From Lojkania enalia (Eukaryota; Ascomycota; Dothideomycetes; Pleosporales), in contig ML986605.1 of NCBI GenBank assembly GCA_010094045.1, positions 153,202 through 217,201 on the forward strand: a stretch of 64,000 nucleotides of DNA, read 5' to 3'. The notes below the pieces were generated by a model, which did no database searches, had not been told where the DNA came from, and worked only from the letters and a program-made list of their open reading frames with translations. Positions 45,712 to 56,285 of this stretch are shown piece by piece (position 1 is the first letter of the stretch; the number at the start of each line of letters is the position of its first letter). Made by a program: the position numbers and the translations under genes.

Positions 45712-47804
45712 ATGGTCCTAGGACATGGGCTCGGCCATAGGCGGCACTCTTTAGCTAGTTCGTTACCAGCTTCCCTGCCCTCTTATGTGGTAGAGCTAAT
45801 CGGTACAGGCAGTCGATCCTCGACCGACGAAGGCAGAAGCGATGAAGTTACCCGTGAGGACGAGACGGTGGTGGATGCAGACCAGGGCAATAGTACGTCT
45901 GGCGATCCCAACACTCCTTATAGTTGAAATGGGAAACGGCTGACACTTTCTTCATGCGAACAGTACTCATGCACATAATCTCACAGCTACGTCCTGGCGC
46001 GGACCTTAGTCGAGTAACCCTTCCCACCTTCATATTGGAGCCCCGGTCCATGCTCGAAAGAATAACGAAGTGCGTCGGAAGAGAACTAAAAACTCAGGAA
46101 GAAAGTACGAGTGCTGATACCTGAGCATAGTTTTATGGCGCACCCAGAAACACTTCTACCGATGACCAAGATTGAAGATCCTATTGAGCGATTCGTGGCT
46201 GTAGTCAAGTTCTACCTGAGCGGTTGGCACATCAAGCCGCCGTACGTACAGCCGTAATAGTGATAGCTTCCACTGGACGAGGGCTAATTTGAATGTAGAG
46301 GTGTCAAGAAGCCAATGAATCCGATTCTAGGCGAGACGTTCACTGGCTACTGGGACTACCCGGACGGTACCAGGGGATACTATATTGCCGAGCAGACATC
46401 GCATCATCCACCGAAATCGAGCTACTTCTTCATGGCACCAGAGCATCATATCCGGATAGATGGGACCCTGAAGCCGCGGAGTAAATTTCTCGGCAACTCG
46501 GTAGCCAGCATGATGGAAGGAATAGCGGTAATGAGGTTTTTGAATACGGGTGAGAGATTGTGGGTCAGAAGATCATAATGCTTGAAATATCGGAACTGAC
46601 TTTGCGATAGTTTTATCACCCAGCCTAACATGTATGCTCGAGGAATCTTATTTGGGAAAATGAAGTACGAACTCGGCGACCACAGCTTTGTGCGATGTCC
46701 GGAAACTGGTTTAGTTGCTGATCTCGAGTTTAAGACTAAAGGTTATTTTGGAGGCACGTATAATGCTATTGGAGGATACATAAAGGATAAAACCGACAAG
46801 AGTCTATTCGAACTCTCGGGGCTGTGGAACGAGGAGATGTACATTAAAGATCTAACGGTAAGTGGTCAATACCACCCTGAGATGTTGAAAATTCCAGATC
46901 TTCAGAACGGTCTTTACGATGGATACTAGAAACTAATAATTATCCAGACTGGCAAAAAAGAACTTCTATTTGACGCCACGAACGCGAAGCACACCCCCCC
47001 GAAAGCCCGACCTCTAGAGGAACAAGATGAGCGAGAGTCCCAGCGACTATGGGCTACTGTAGTGTCAGCGTTAAAGCGGCGAGATCAGGATACTGCTACG
47101 GAAGAAAAGACCCGAATTGAGGATATGCAGCGAGAAGAAGCCGCAAAGCGAATGAACGAGGGCGTAGATTGGCATCCACAGCTCTTCCGACGGGTCCACG
47201 GCGGTCATGGAGGCTCGGAAGAAGGAGAAGAAGATTTGGACTGGATCATCAATGCCAAGATGTAAGTCTTCGGGCAACATTTATCAGTAAATAAGTATTG
47301 ATACAGTGAAGCGACGGGAAAACCCCCGCGGAGCAAACAAAACAAATTCTTCGAATCGCTGCTATCCTCCCAGGCCAGAAGCCACACCGTTCCTTCGACA
47401 TCCCTTCCCGAAGAAGCAGTCTCGAGCATGTACCAACCCGGACACATATAGAGCATCATCACGACAGCCGCCCTTCGACATCCGCTTCGCTTTCCGAATT
47501 TCATCACAATCCTCATCCTGCTCCGCACGCAAATCCCCGACCGAAGCATACTGATCATACGTTTGGCGACTTAATCGACCTCAGCGATCCGCTTCCCGAA
47601 TCCACCAAGCCAACTGGGTCCACACAGTCAGAACTAGCAAAGCTACCCTCAAAATCAAAGAAGAGAGATGATATGATGAAAGCTATTCCTCCAAGTAAGC
47701 TTTTGCATTCTACAAAAAATGAGGGGGGTCATGGGAAGGATGCTCTTAAGCGGAAGGACAGCGAGACGAACGAGGAGGATGAGTTTCATGACGCACATTC
47801 GTGA
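45712..47804 (+). CDS. Oxysterol-binding protein (OSBP-related lipid transfer protein)
   Basis: Seven exons (45712-45892, 45964-46069, 46131-46241, 46299-46559, 46611-46857, 46948-47261, 47312-47804), 570 aa if the start at 45712 is right. The lipid-binding ORD domain shows [34 protein letters not shown] and the family signature EQTSHHPP at residues 164-171. Such proteins exchange sterol and PI4P between membranes. The C-terminal third is low-complexity and acidic. The last acceptor is AAG at 47309-47311, not the nearby CAG at 47304-47306; only the former keeps the long frame to the stop at 47804. The N-terminus is the weak point, because the first exon may begin further upstream or downstream. 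Confidence 0.85.
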
Positions 47805-49099
47805 ATGAGTGGCTATATTTGGGTAGATATAAGGCGTGGGCACTAGTAGATGCGTTTTAGATTTCCGTTAAGATACTGAAGAATTAAAACCGCACCCAAC
47901 AAGTACCTGGGATGTGCGGCGGGGAATTTGCGGGGCGAGCATGAGACCTAAGCTTTTTATACCAGCGGAGGATATATAAGGCACTCTGCAGATGGAGTAT
48001 CTGGGCCAAAATAATGCAATGTGGTTAAAGAGAAGTCCAGGAATTTTGTTGCGTTCCTAGTTTTCATTCAACATACGAACAGATATAAGAGGGGTGGAGG
48101 CGGTGAAACACACACTGTCCATATAAACGCCTACCTCTTCCTATGCTCCGCTCTATACATGGTCCAGTCCCCTTATACTAAAACATTTAGGCCAAGTACT
48201 CATGGCATATCAACAAGTACATCTCAAAGCTAAAACGTTCAACAGGATTGTGCAATCCCCGGCGGTTGTATAAACAACATTGTTTTCCTGCCGAGCAATC
48301 TCTTTACTCTTAAAAAACCAACAATGGATGATTTTGGCAGACTAAAAGTACATGAACTCGATAAGGCTACAGAACCTCACTAGAGTCGAAAAATTATAAA
48401 CCTAGGCACCAATACCTTCTTCCTCGACTTGTAGCTAAAACAACCGTGGGGGCATACACATGCCGAACTAAATGCACCATTTACACAACAGCGTAATAGA
48501 ATTTTGCTCGATTTGAATATGTACAGTCATTTCCCTATGTACTATGTCTTACACACAATCTACCTCGCCTTTATAAAAAGTAGAGGATAACGTAGGGTAA
48601 GGCGAACTAGAAATTTAATGGGTTTCGACCCATTTTCAAACCGCCCGCGAGCTAAAACGATAAAATATATGTCTCTCACCTCTCAGCTTTCTACGTAATC
48701 CTTACTTTCCGATACTAATGGCCATAGGACACATTGGGAGTAATAGACTGAAATCGGGTCACATTCTACCTATGCCGTTTCCTCTGACACGTTAGGTGCG
48801 TGAATGCTGCCTGTCCTAAAATCCTCTACTTTCCACGCAATACACTCCCCCGAATAAAACGACTGCTTCAGGACCTTATTGACTAAAATGACGCAATAAA
48901 TGATTGGAGAAATTTTCTGAAGTCAGTATGATCTATAATATACCACTTTAGCGTGTTATAGACTAAAACAATACGCCCGTTCGGTTCATGGACTAAAGAA
49001 CTTCTCAAGTTAGCAAGATATATATAACATTACTCGCCTCCACGAAGACTTCTTTATTCTCCGCACCAAGACTTATATTCGTTTACTAAAAAATATAGG
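47805..49099. other. Gene-poor AT-rich flank of the transposon island
   Basis: About 1.3 kb without a supported gene. The words CTAAAAC/CTAAAA recur (for example near 48177, 48229, 48435, 48651, 48961 and 49084), which may be decayed repeat sequence. GC content falls steadily towards the transposon. Confidence 0.45.
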
Positions 49100-50935
49100 T
49101 AACGTATTCCACCATCGAAGCGGCCAAACCATCGAAGCGGCCACTTTTTCTTGGCATTACAAACACTACGTACGAACCATAATGAATCCACAACACAACC
49201 TTCTATTAATTTAACAAGAAGGTAGAATTAAGCTTGCCTTACAGGCGTATAAATCAGGCCAGTTTAAGAGTGTATGACGCGCTGCTATAGCTTTTAACGT
49301 ATAACATTAATAACTCTCTGCTCAACTTTACAGAATCGCGTTTTGCCCTCGTATATAACTAAATTGCTAGAAGCTTATAGTAACCGAAGAACAAACAATC
49401 GTACAATATATTCTTAACCTTAATTTATAAGAATTTACGCCCCGGCTATACAAGGTAGTAGATATAGTAGATAAACTATTAAGTATATATAGTAGAATAC
49501 TTATAGGAAAGAATTAGCTTAAACAATTTATAGCGCGTATAAATAAGCTTAAAACAGCCTTTAATTAAGTAAAGGATTATTAAAGAATAAAATAAGAGAA
49601 TCTAGAAGTTATTAACACGTAGTTTAAACTTATATAGGATACAATTATAAAATATAGTATATATAATAATAATATCTACAACTTTAATAAAACAGGCTTT
49701 TAGATGGGTATTATTAGTACTATAAAGGTTGTTATAGATTTAGAATATTGTATAAGGCCTACTCTTATATAGCTAAATAATTATAAGTAGGTTATAGTTA
49801 TCTAGAATATCTACGCTACTACGTATATAACCCTACTATTTATTATCTATAAAAAACGTATCTATATTTCTATATAGTATAAAGAAGTAGGTATACTATA
49901 TAATTGGAAAATTTTAGTCTCTAAGAACAGCTAGATAAATAATATGCTTAGTTTTAAGTAGCTAAAGTACTTTAATAAGTATATAAAGATGTATTAGGTA
50001 GAATCGTATAGGCTACTTATTTTAAACAGCTATAAAAGCTACCTTAACTAGAAATTTAAAGATTACTACCTTATACGAAAAATCCTAATATTTTATATAC
50101 CTTCTTATTTATTATATATACTTCAGCCTCTTAATATAATTTACTTCTTACTATTAAAGCTGAAGTACTTATAGTATATATAAGACTTAACGTGTTAATA
50201 CGTCTACTATATTAATAAAGAAGGCTTCCTTCCAGCCTTTAAGAACGCGTTTTTTAATATATTTACGTATAAGAACTATTAAAAGACTTTTAAAGTAATA
50301 GAAATTATTCCTCTAAATATATAAGTTATATTAGATCGCTTTAATATATAACTATATACCCTACTAGAACTACTTTTATAAGAAGACTTCTAATAGTCTA
50401 AAACTCTAAGTAATATATATAAATTTAGGTTATAATTAATACTTATATAAAAGTCCTTTATATAATTATTAAAAGAGGTATAAGAAGGATTCTTACAGCT
50501 TATAAAAGGTACTAAGTTAATACTATATTAGAATACACTTCTTTAAACTCATAACTCTAAGCTTAAAAGGTAATTAGAAGAAGTAACTAAGCGTAAAACG
50601 TATAAAAGAAAGTATATTTAGTATAGCAGTATAGTATCGTATAGCAAGGGATCTTTATATATAGCTGCTGAAGTATCTATAGGCTCTCAGCCCTTTAAGA
50701 AGACTCGTGGTGCTGATACTTAAGAAAGGGCTCAACCAGCTTAACGCTACTGTAGTAACTGTAGTAAGACTGGACATAACGCTCGTACGTGCTAAAAGGA
50801 TAGTAGGGAAAATTCTGAATCAGATGAAAGTGTATCGTACGTAGAATCTCTTATTAGTATTGAGTAAATTAACTTTTTGTATATGGTGTTCGTTGCGCCA
50901 AGAAAAAGTGGCCGCTTCGATGGTGGAATACGTTA
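49100..50935 (+). mobile_element. Degenerate pogo/Fot1-type Tc1-mariner DNA transposon
   Basis: A 1,836-bp element. Both ends share TAACGTATTCCACCATCGAA followed by GCGGCCACTTTTTCTTGGC in inverted orientation (49100 onward and about 50897-50935), with TA at the outer edge as expected for a TA target. The left repeat contains an extra 17-bp copy of ACCATCGAAGCGGCCA (about 49111-49143). Inside, a plus-strand transposase frame is riddled with stops and A/T changes. Recognisable remnants are the LALQAYKSGQFKS helix near 49235, FNKTGF just before MGII near 49690, and a CCHC zinc knuckle at 50751-50792 (C-x2-C-x4-H-x4-C). The base pattern suggests RIP-like mutation. The element is dead. Confidence 0.85.
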
Positions 50936-51182
50936 TACATCTACAATGCTTAACTAAATTTTGACGAGGGCAACATGTATGGTTCAGTCTAGAGCTTCGG
51001 CAAAAATGGAATCAGTATAAAATCTGTCATGGGGATTTTTGGCTAGTCTGCCGAGCTGTATCAGATATCGACGTACGATATCACGGTCGATATCACGCCG
51101 GATATCACGCTGGATATCAGCTGATATACCCCTTTTTCATGTACATAAATATGGCCCGCTGGCCATCTTCAATCAACCAGTT
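50830..51182 (+). repeat. Direct repeat copy 1 flanking the assembly gap
   Basis: This 353-bp sequence reappears at 51193-51545 with no difference that I can find. It includes the last 100 bases of the pogo element and the start of the inverted-repeat element. It ends exactly at the run of N. Confidence 0.92.
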
Positions 51183-51192
51183 NNNNNNNNNN
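51183..51192. other. Assembly gap (10 N)
   Basis: Ten N bases. The same 353 bp stands on both sides, so the gap most likely joins two contig ends that overlap, and the real gap size may be negative. Confidence 0.97.
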
Positions 51193-51545
51193 GTGTATCG
51201 TACGTAGAATCTCTTATTAGTATTGAGTAAATTAACTTTTTGTATATGGTGTTCGTTGCGCCAAGAAAAAGTGGCCGCTTCGATGGTGGAATACGTTATA
51301 CATCTACAATGCTTAACTAAATTTTGACGAGGGCAACATGTATGGTTCAGTCTAGAGCTTCGGCAAAAATGGAATCAGTATAAAATCTGTCATGGGGATT
51401 TTTGGCTAGTCTGCCGAGCTGTATCAGATATCGACGTACGATATCACGGTCGATATCACGCCGGATATCACGCTGGATATCAGCTGATATACCCCTTTTT
51501 CATGTACATAAATATGGCCCGCTGGCCATCTTCAATCAACCAGTT
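51193..51545 (+). repeat. Direct repeat copy 2 flanking the assembly gap
   Basis: Second copy of the 353-bp sequence. Here it continues into unique sequence, so this copy is probably the one that belongs to the inverted-repeat element. Confidence 0.92.
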
Positions 51546-53632
51546 CAGCTCCTCATCTCCCTCCCTGAGACAAGATTCGCCTCTCACCACAAAATCTAGA
51601 ACAGAATAGACCAAAAGTCGAGAAGGAATGTTCTAGTTTCTAATCCCCATTCCTCGGCCCTTTAGAAAGATATTTACTGAGTCTATCCTTTACCTTTCTA
51701 CAGCTCTCGTACTAAAATACGATCACGATCAGACTCCTACTATTCTAAAGGTTTCCGAAGTCACATCTATGCCTGGGAACAGCCATTTTCTGTGAAAACG
51801 CTCGGCTAAAAGACGTCAGAGGCTAAATTTATGATTGGTAATCGAATCAAAGTCAGATAGAGAATAATACTTGAACGGGCTAAAGGTGGGATATTAAGAA
51901 ATTTATGTCGAATCTTACCTAGTTGATAGTCTACATATGCGGCATTCATTTCTATACGTCATGTTGCTCTTCGCAGACCCCAGTCTTCTTCATTCACCAA
52001 AAAGATCCCTGGAATAAATATAAAGCAAAATATCGAGTTCAGTCGAACAATGCACTGACAAATTATTTAAGCAGCACTAGCATCTAAACCCAACCTCAGT
52101 TACTCCCTTTTAAGTCCGTCAATCTTCTGCTATTTGAAAGAGCGGTGTTTAGAAGGCTCATTCGACTACTAAAATGCATCGTCGTCGACCAATGACCGGA
52201 TAATTACTTCTCCATTCATGAAGACTTCAAGGGCATTTGACAAATGTAGAACCGGAGACTATTCTTCCCTTCGAGTATGGTGCATGATCTAAATTTCTCT
52301 TTTCCTAGGTGTATTTCGAGGGCATAATATAATTTAGAAGTGAAGATTAGAGAGTCATAGGTCCTCAAATCCTTCTTCCGTCCACTAAGGAGAACCCACA
52401 AGAACACAAAGCGATGCATGGAAAAATACCAATGAGTTAAAAACCTGAAGCGGGAGCATAGGCGGGCGACTAGATTCATTCTAAATGAATCCATGTATTG
52501 GAGAGCTTGTAGTTCCAAGAATGGAGTGGCTGAAAGAACTTGTGTGACATACGCATGGAAGACTAAAGAACAGATTCAAGGCTAGCTTACTTCTATCCAA
52601 TGAATCTATGGGAACAACAGCGATTCGAGTAATAAATTCGGAGCAATAGATGTATTACTAAAACTGTCTAGTAGTTAGTACCATGTTATATAGATTATGC
52701 AGAGATAAGTTGTTGTGAGAAATATATCTGCGCCCACCTCAATACTTACTGTGATAGGAATTATTATAACTGTTATGCAGCCAGCAATATGTCTCAGGAT
52801 CTATGCAGTGATGAATCCATGCGAAGAATATATTGGTGTTCCTAGCTAGGGGATGTTAAAGCCTTTGGTTGTAGTTTCGTGTTCCTGACAGACTTCTAAA
52901 GAGATATGTAGGTCGTCGCGCCTAAAGGACTAAAAAGTGGCGGAACCTCGATTGATGTCTTAGAAAAGGCGCGGGTAGTCAGTTAATGAAGCCAAAATAC
53001 CGTAAGAATAAGGATGACAAAGCTGCGGGGAAAACACTCCCGGACACTTTATGCCGAGGGAGTTGACTGTGTTCTGGGTATGTTGCCACAAAGTATCCGT
53101 CGATAGCCTTATGTCTGGGAACGAGAAGTGGAATAGGTTTGGAGGTAAGATAGCCATATTGTGGACTAGTGATATACATCTTTGCTTAATGTCTAAAATC
53201 TCGTTGAAGTGGCGAAAAGTAGAATCACACATGAAGGACTAGAAATATACGAAGATATGAATATCACATATTGGAGCGTCGAGTCAATAAATATAATCAA
53301 TATGAGCGCATTTTGAAAGAGCCAGGCAGTGTCCACCTTGTCTTTGAAATGTGCAAATTTCAGGGTCCTTCTAAGATGATATATCGAAAAGAGACAGGTC
53401 CAGACGAATATTAGAGTATCAGAGCGGCCTTTTCATTATCCACAGTCAACCTTGAATTTGGATTAGATCACCGAGAAAACTGTGGTGAGAGGCGCATCTT
53501 GTCTCAGGGAGGGGGATGATGAACTGAACTGCTTGACTGAAGATGGCCAGCAGGCCATATTTATGTGTATAAGAAAGGGTATATCAGCTGATATCCGGCG
53601 TGATTTGATATCGTGCGACGGTATCCGATACA
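51420..53632. mobile_element. Non-coding element with long terminal inverted repeats
   Basis: About 2.2 kb bounded by imperfect inverted repeats of roughly 150-170 bp: 51420-51591 and the reverse complement of 53481-53632. Shared stretches include ATATCAGCTGATATACCC, ATAAATATGGCC, CTGGCCATCTTCA and CTCCCTGAGACAAGAT. The left repeat has five GATATC palindromes within about 65 bp, spaced 10-14 bp, while the right has fewer. The interior has no open frame with a known domain. It looks like a large MITE or foldback-type DNA element without its own transposase. I could not identify a target duplication. Confidence 0.72.
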
Positions 53633-54608
53633 ACCTGCAACCGGATAACTTGCTCCCGTACAGTAGTAGGAAATCGTACTCGGTAGACTCGCTAAATCCC
53701 TATCACAAAAACTATAGTATAGGTGTGAGGGAGTATAGTTTCGGCGTGAGGTATCAACCCGCCCAAGGAACGGGTTGAATTAGGGATGAAATAAGCCATA
53801 TCCGGAATATCCCCATATTGGCGAGCTCTCAACTCAATGGTGATCTCTGCGAGTTCATTTCGCAAGGCCGTTTTGCCGTCCGTATCGAGATCTACACGGA
53901 CATCAGCTAGAGTGGGCAAAGTCAAAATAAATAGATATAAGTGTCGCGTATCAGGGAGCATCAATTGCTGAGGCAAATATTGATGTATTGAAGGAGGGTA
54001 AGTGGCCTGCTTCGGCAGAAGCTGGCGATGGCGAGACTATATAGGCCTGAAAACAGACCAACTGTAGAATGGACTCTGTCAGCTAGCTTGGTGTTAGCAA
54101 GGTAATGCAGGGCAGAGCATGGTGTTGCACGGTGTACACAGCGTGCAGGGATAGTAGGGTGGGCAAGTAACTGTTTCGTTGATTGCTGTCGGGTGCTATG
54201 TATATAGTTAAAGGGGCTGTATAGTATACACGCTCGGTTCAAGCGCACGTGCCATATCACGTGCCTTAACCATGTGTTATGTACTTCAGCTCCGTACAAT
54301 ATTCACTGTTCGGACACCAACTATAATAGGATAGTAGAGACATGTGACAATAAGCTGAGGTCTTGCGAAAGACAGAAAGGCTTACTGCCCCACTACCTTT
54401 CATCACTTTCGTAGAACCCTATTTAGAGCGCGGAAATCTTTATTGTTGGTAGGTCCTCCATTTTTAATGGCTTTCCTTTTCGGCCTATTACCTCTACGGT
54501 AACTATAGAGTTGGTTAAAGCATCTCTGATTAATAGTTAACTAGCCTTGAACTCAATCATAGGAAATGAGCGCCTCAAAAATCTAGTAGGGGGTCGCTAC
54601 TTTACCTG
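53633..54608. other. Gene-poor repeat-derived sequence
   Basis: About 1 kb without a supported gene. A minus-strand frame at 53961-54299 lies in sequence that resembles a retroelement flank (two CACGTG words near 54246-54263), but no domain is visible. Confidence 0.4.
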
Positions 54609-55097
54609 CTAAAGGAGAAGCTCCATGATATCATTTCCACTTCTCGAGTTTCCTGCTGCCGCTTTGATCACCTCATCTGTGACCTTAACCTCGCCTCTGT
54701 GGTGCTGGAGGAGAAGCTCCATAATTTCTTTTCCACTTCTCGAGTTTCCTGCTGCCACTTTCACTACGTCCTCTGTGACCTTGACGTCGCCTCCGCGCTG
54801 CTGAAGAAGAAGCTTCATAGACATAGCCCTAAAAGGCCTTGCAAGCTCTACAAAAAGCCTCTCTGTAACTTCAATTCCTTCCCATGCCTGCTGGAGGAGA
54901 AGCTCTATAACTTCATTTCCACTTCTCCAGTTTCTTGCTGCCGCTTTAACCACCTCCTCTGTGACCTTGACGTTGCCTCCGCGGTGCTGTAGGAGAAGCT
55001 CTACGACTTCCTTTCCACTTTCCTTGTTCCCCACTGCCGCTTTGACTACTTCCTCTCTGAGGGACGCCTCAATATATAGAGCGAGGTCCACCAACAC
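54609..55097 (-). pseudogene. C-terminal ankyrin-like repeat remnant of a fungal NLR (STAND) gene
   Basis: A minus-strand frame of 162 aa made of about five 32-aa repeats. Each has the form EEVVKAA(A)GNxRSGKExMELLLQ followed by RGGxVKVT. The repeats are similar to one another, as seen in the C-terminal repeat domains of fungal NACHT/ankyrin proteins. One unit (ERLFVELARPFRAMSMK) is strongly divergent. There is no start, no NACHT domain and the frame ends in a stop in the middle of a unit, so it is a fragment. An N-terminal STAND-type piece lies upstream on the same strand at 55836-56285. Confidence 0.65.
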
Positions 55098-55270
55098 CGC
55101 GACGGCGGAAGATCCCCACCTGGAACTGCACCATCAGCGGTATAAGCCCGCACTTCTTGCAGCTCTGCTTATACAGCAGAGGGTGGCCTATGGTCGAAAT
55201 CAGCTTCAAGTACGCTCATTCCTGAGGTGGCTACTATAAGTCCAACCATGGCTAGTAGCTGTATACGACC

Positions 55271-55460
55271 GCTGTGAGTCCGAAAGGCTTGTAGTCGTGT
55301 ATAGCTGCTGTAAGTCCAATCATGGCCTGTAGCCAGATGTTCATTTCCTTCTAGGCCGGTATTTATGTATGATTGCTGTGAGTCCAAAAGGCTTGTAGTC
55401 GTATATAGCTGCTGTAGGTCCACATGGCCTATAGCCAGATATTCGTTTCCTTCTTGATCT
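55271..55460 (+). repeat. Two-copy tandem repeat, period about 104 bp
   Basis: The block GCTGTGAGTCCGAAAGGCTT, followed by GTAGTCG and a TATAGCTGCTGTA segment, begins at 55271 and again at 55375 with small differences. Both copies continue through CATGGCCT, TAGCCAGAT and TTCCTTCT. The second copy ends near 55460. Confidence 0.75.
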
Positions 55461-55619
55461 GCTAGTACTCTTTTATCCGATTTTATCCCACTGGATTTTG
55501 AAGTTTTAATGAGGCTAGGATATACCAGATCACATCTTTTTTACGTCCTTTTACACATCTTTTTACTGTTCCCTTATTCATTGTATCAGATTCGAACACG
55601 TTCGAACCTGAGGGGGGTG

Positions 55620-55790
55620 TGTAAGCTCAGGTCACGTGCCTGGTCAGCTGTGCAGCCCTTAACTAAGCAGTCTCATGTACTATATATTCCCCCGCCGTAC
55701 CTCGACCGAGAGGTTAAGGGAACACCACAGTACACTATCAATACATCTATCTATACCACCCTATACAGTCTCCACCCCCTCCTGCTTACA
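55620..55790 (+). mobile_element. Probable 3' LTR of a retrotransposon (remnant)
   Basis: 171 bp starting TGTAAG and ending CTTACA, a perfect inverted hexamer with TG...CA ends. A polypurine tract (GAGGGGGG) stands directly before it, as at a 3' LTR. A TATATATT box lies at about 55680. No second LTR or pol gene was found in the window, so this is a truncated or solo remnant. The short frame at 55509-55895 that runs over it is not a gene. Confidence 0.55.
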
Positions 55791-55835
55791 CATACGAATC
55801 GCCCTAACAGTTTTCCCAGCAAGGATCGCTTGGCC

Positions 55836-56285
55836 TTACTTCGAAAGCGTCTGAAGATTCAATGGAAGGAACGCAGGGCAGTGTATGAGCTTTGATTTTA
55901 GTCCCTCGATATCTTGCGTAATGAATCTTGTTAAATGAATATATCTTCGGTCTTTCTTTAGCCCAACTTCCGAGTAATTGCCCAGAAATTGTTCCTCTTC
56001 GTTTAAATTAATTCCACACCCTTCGTGCGCCGACATCAGAGCCTCGACATTTAGGGATGACGAAAGGGTGTCATGCGTAACGAAGTCCTTGGTTTCCTCG
56101 ATAACGTTTGTGAGGACATGGACATGGCCGGCTAAGATTTTATAATCGTTGGGGGCACACTTGCACTTCTTATAGGCCTAACATGGTTGGCGGTTAGCAC
56201 TAGGCTGGTAATAATCTAGAACAGTGTACTAGTACAGCATTATCAACAGCAGCGATGAAGTTCCCAATCGCGAATCCGAAACTCA
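55836..56285 (-). pseudogene. N-terminal fragment of a fungal STAND/NLR protein
   Basis: The minus strand encodes VSFGFAIGNFIAAVDNAV at about 56285-56230 and, after a likely intron, KKCKCAPNDYKILAGHVHVL and a further 100 residues to a stop at 55836. This matches the N-terminal helical domain seen before NACHT domains in fungal STAND proteins, whose usual start is MSFGF. Here the first codon is GTG instead of ATG. The downstream NACHT part is absent and an LTR sits between this piece and the repeat remnant at 54609-55097. I read both as one broken gene. Confidence 0.55.

Noticed and set aside
51039..51599. Two near-identical small frames rich in Arg, Ser and Ile
   Set aside because: They are the translation of the GATATC-rich inverted repeat, duplicated by the assembly gap. 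No coding signal.
55509..55895. 128-aa plus-strand frame
   Set aside because: It runs through the LTR and into the antisense of the NLR fragment; an artefact of AT-rich repeat DNA.
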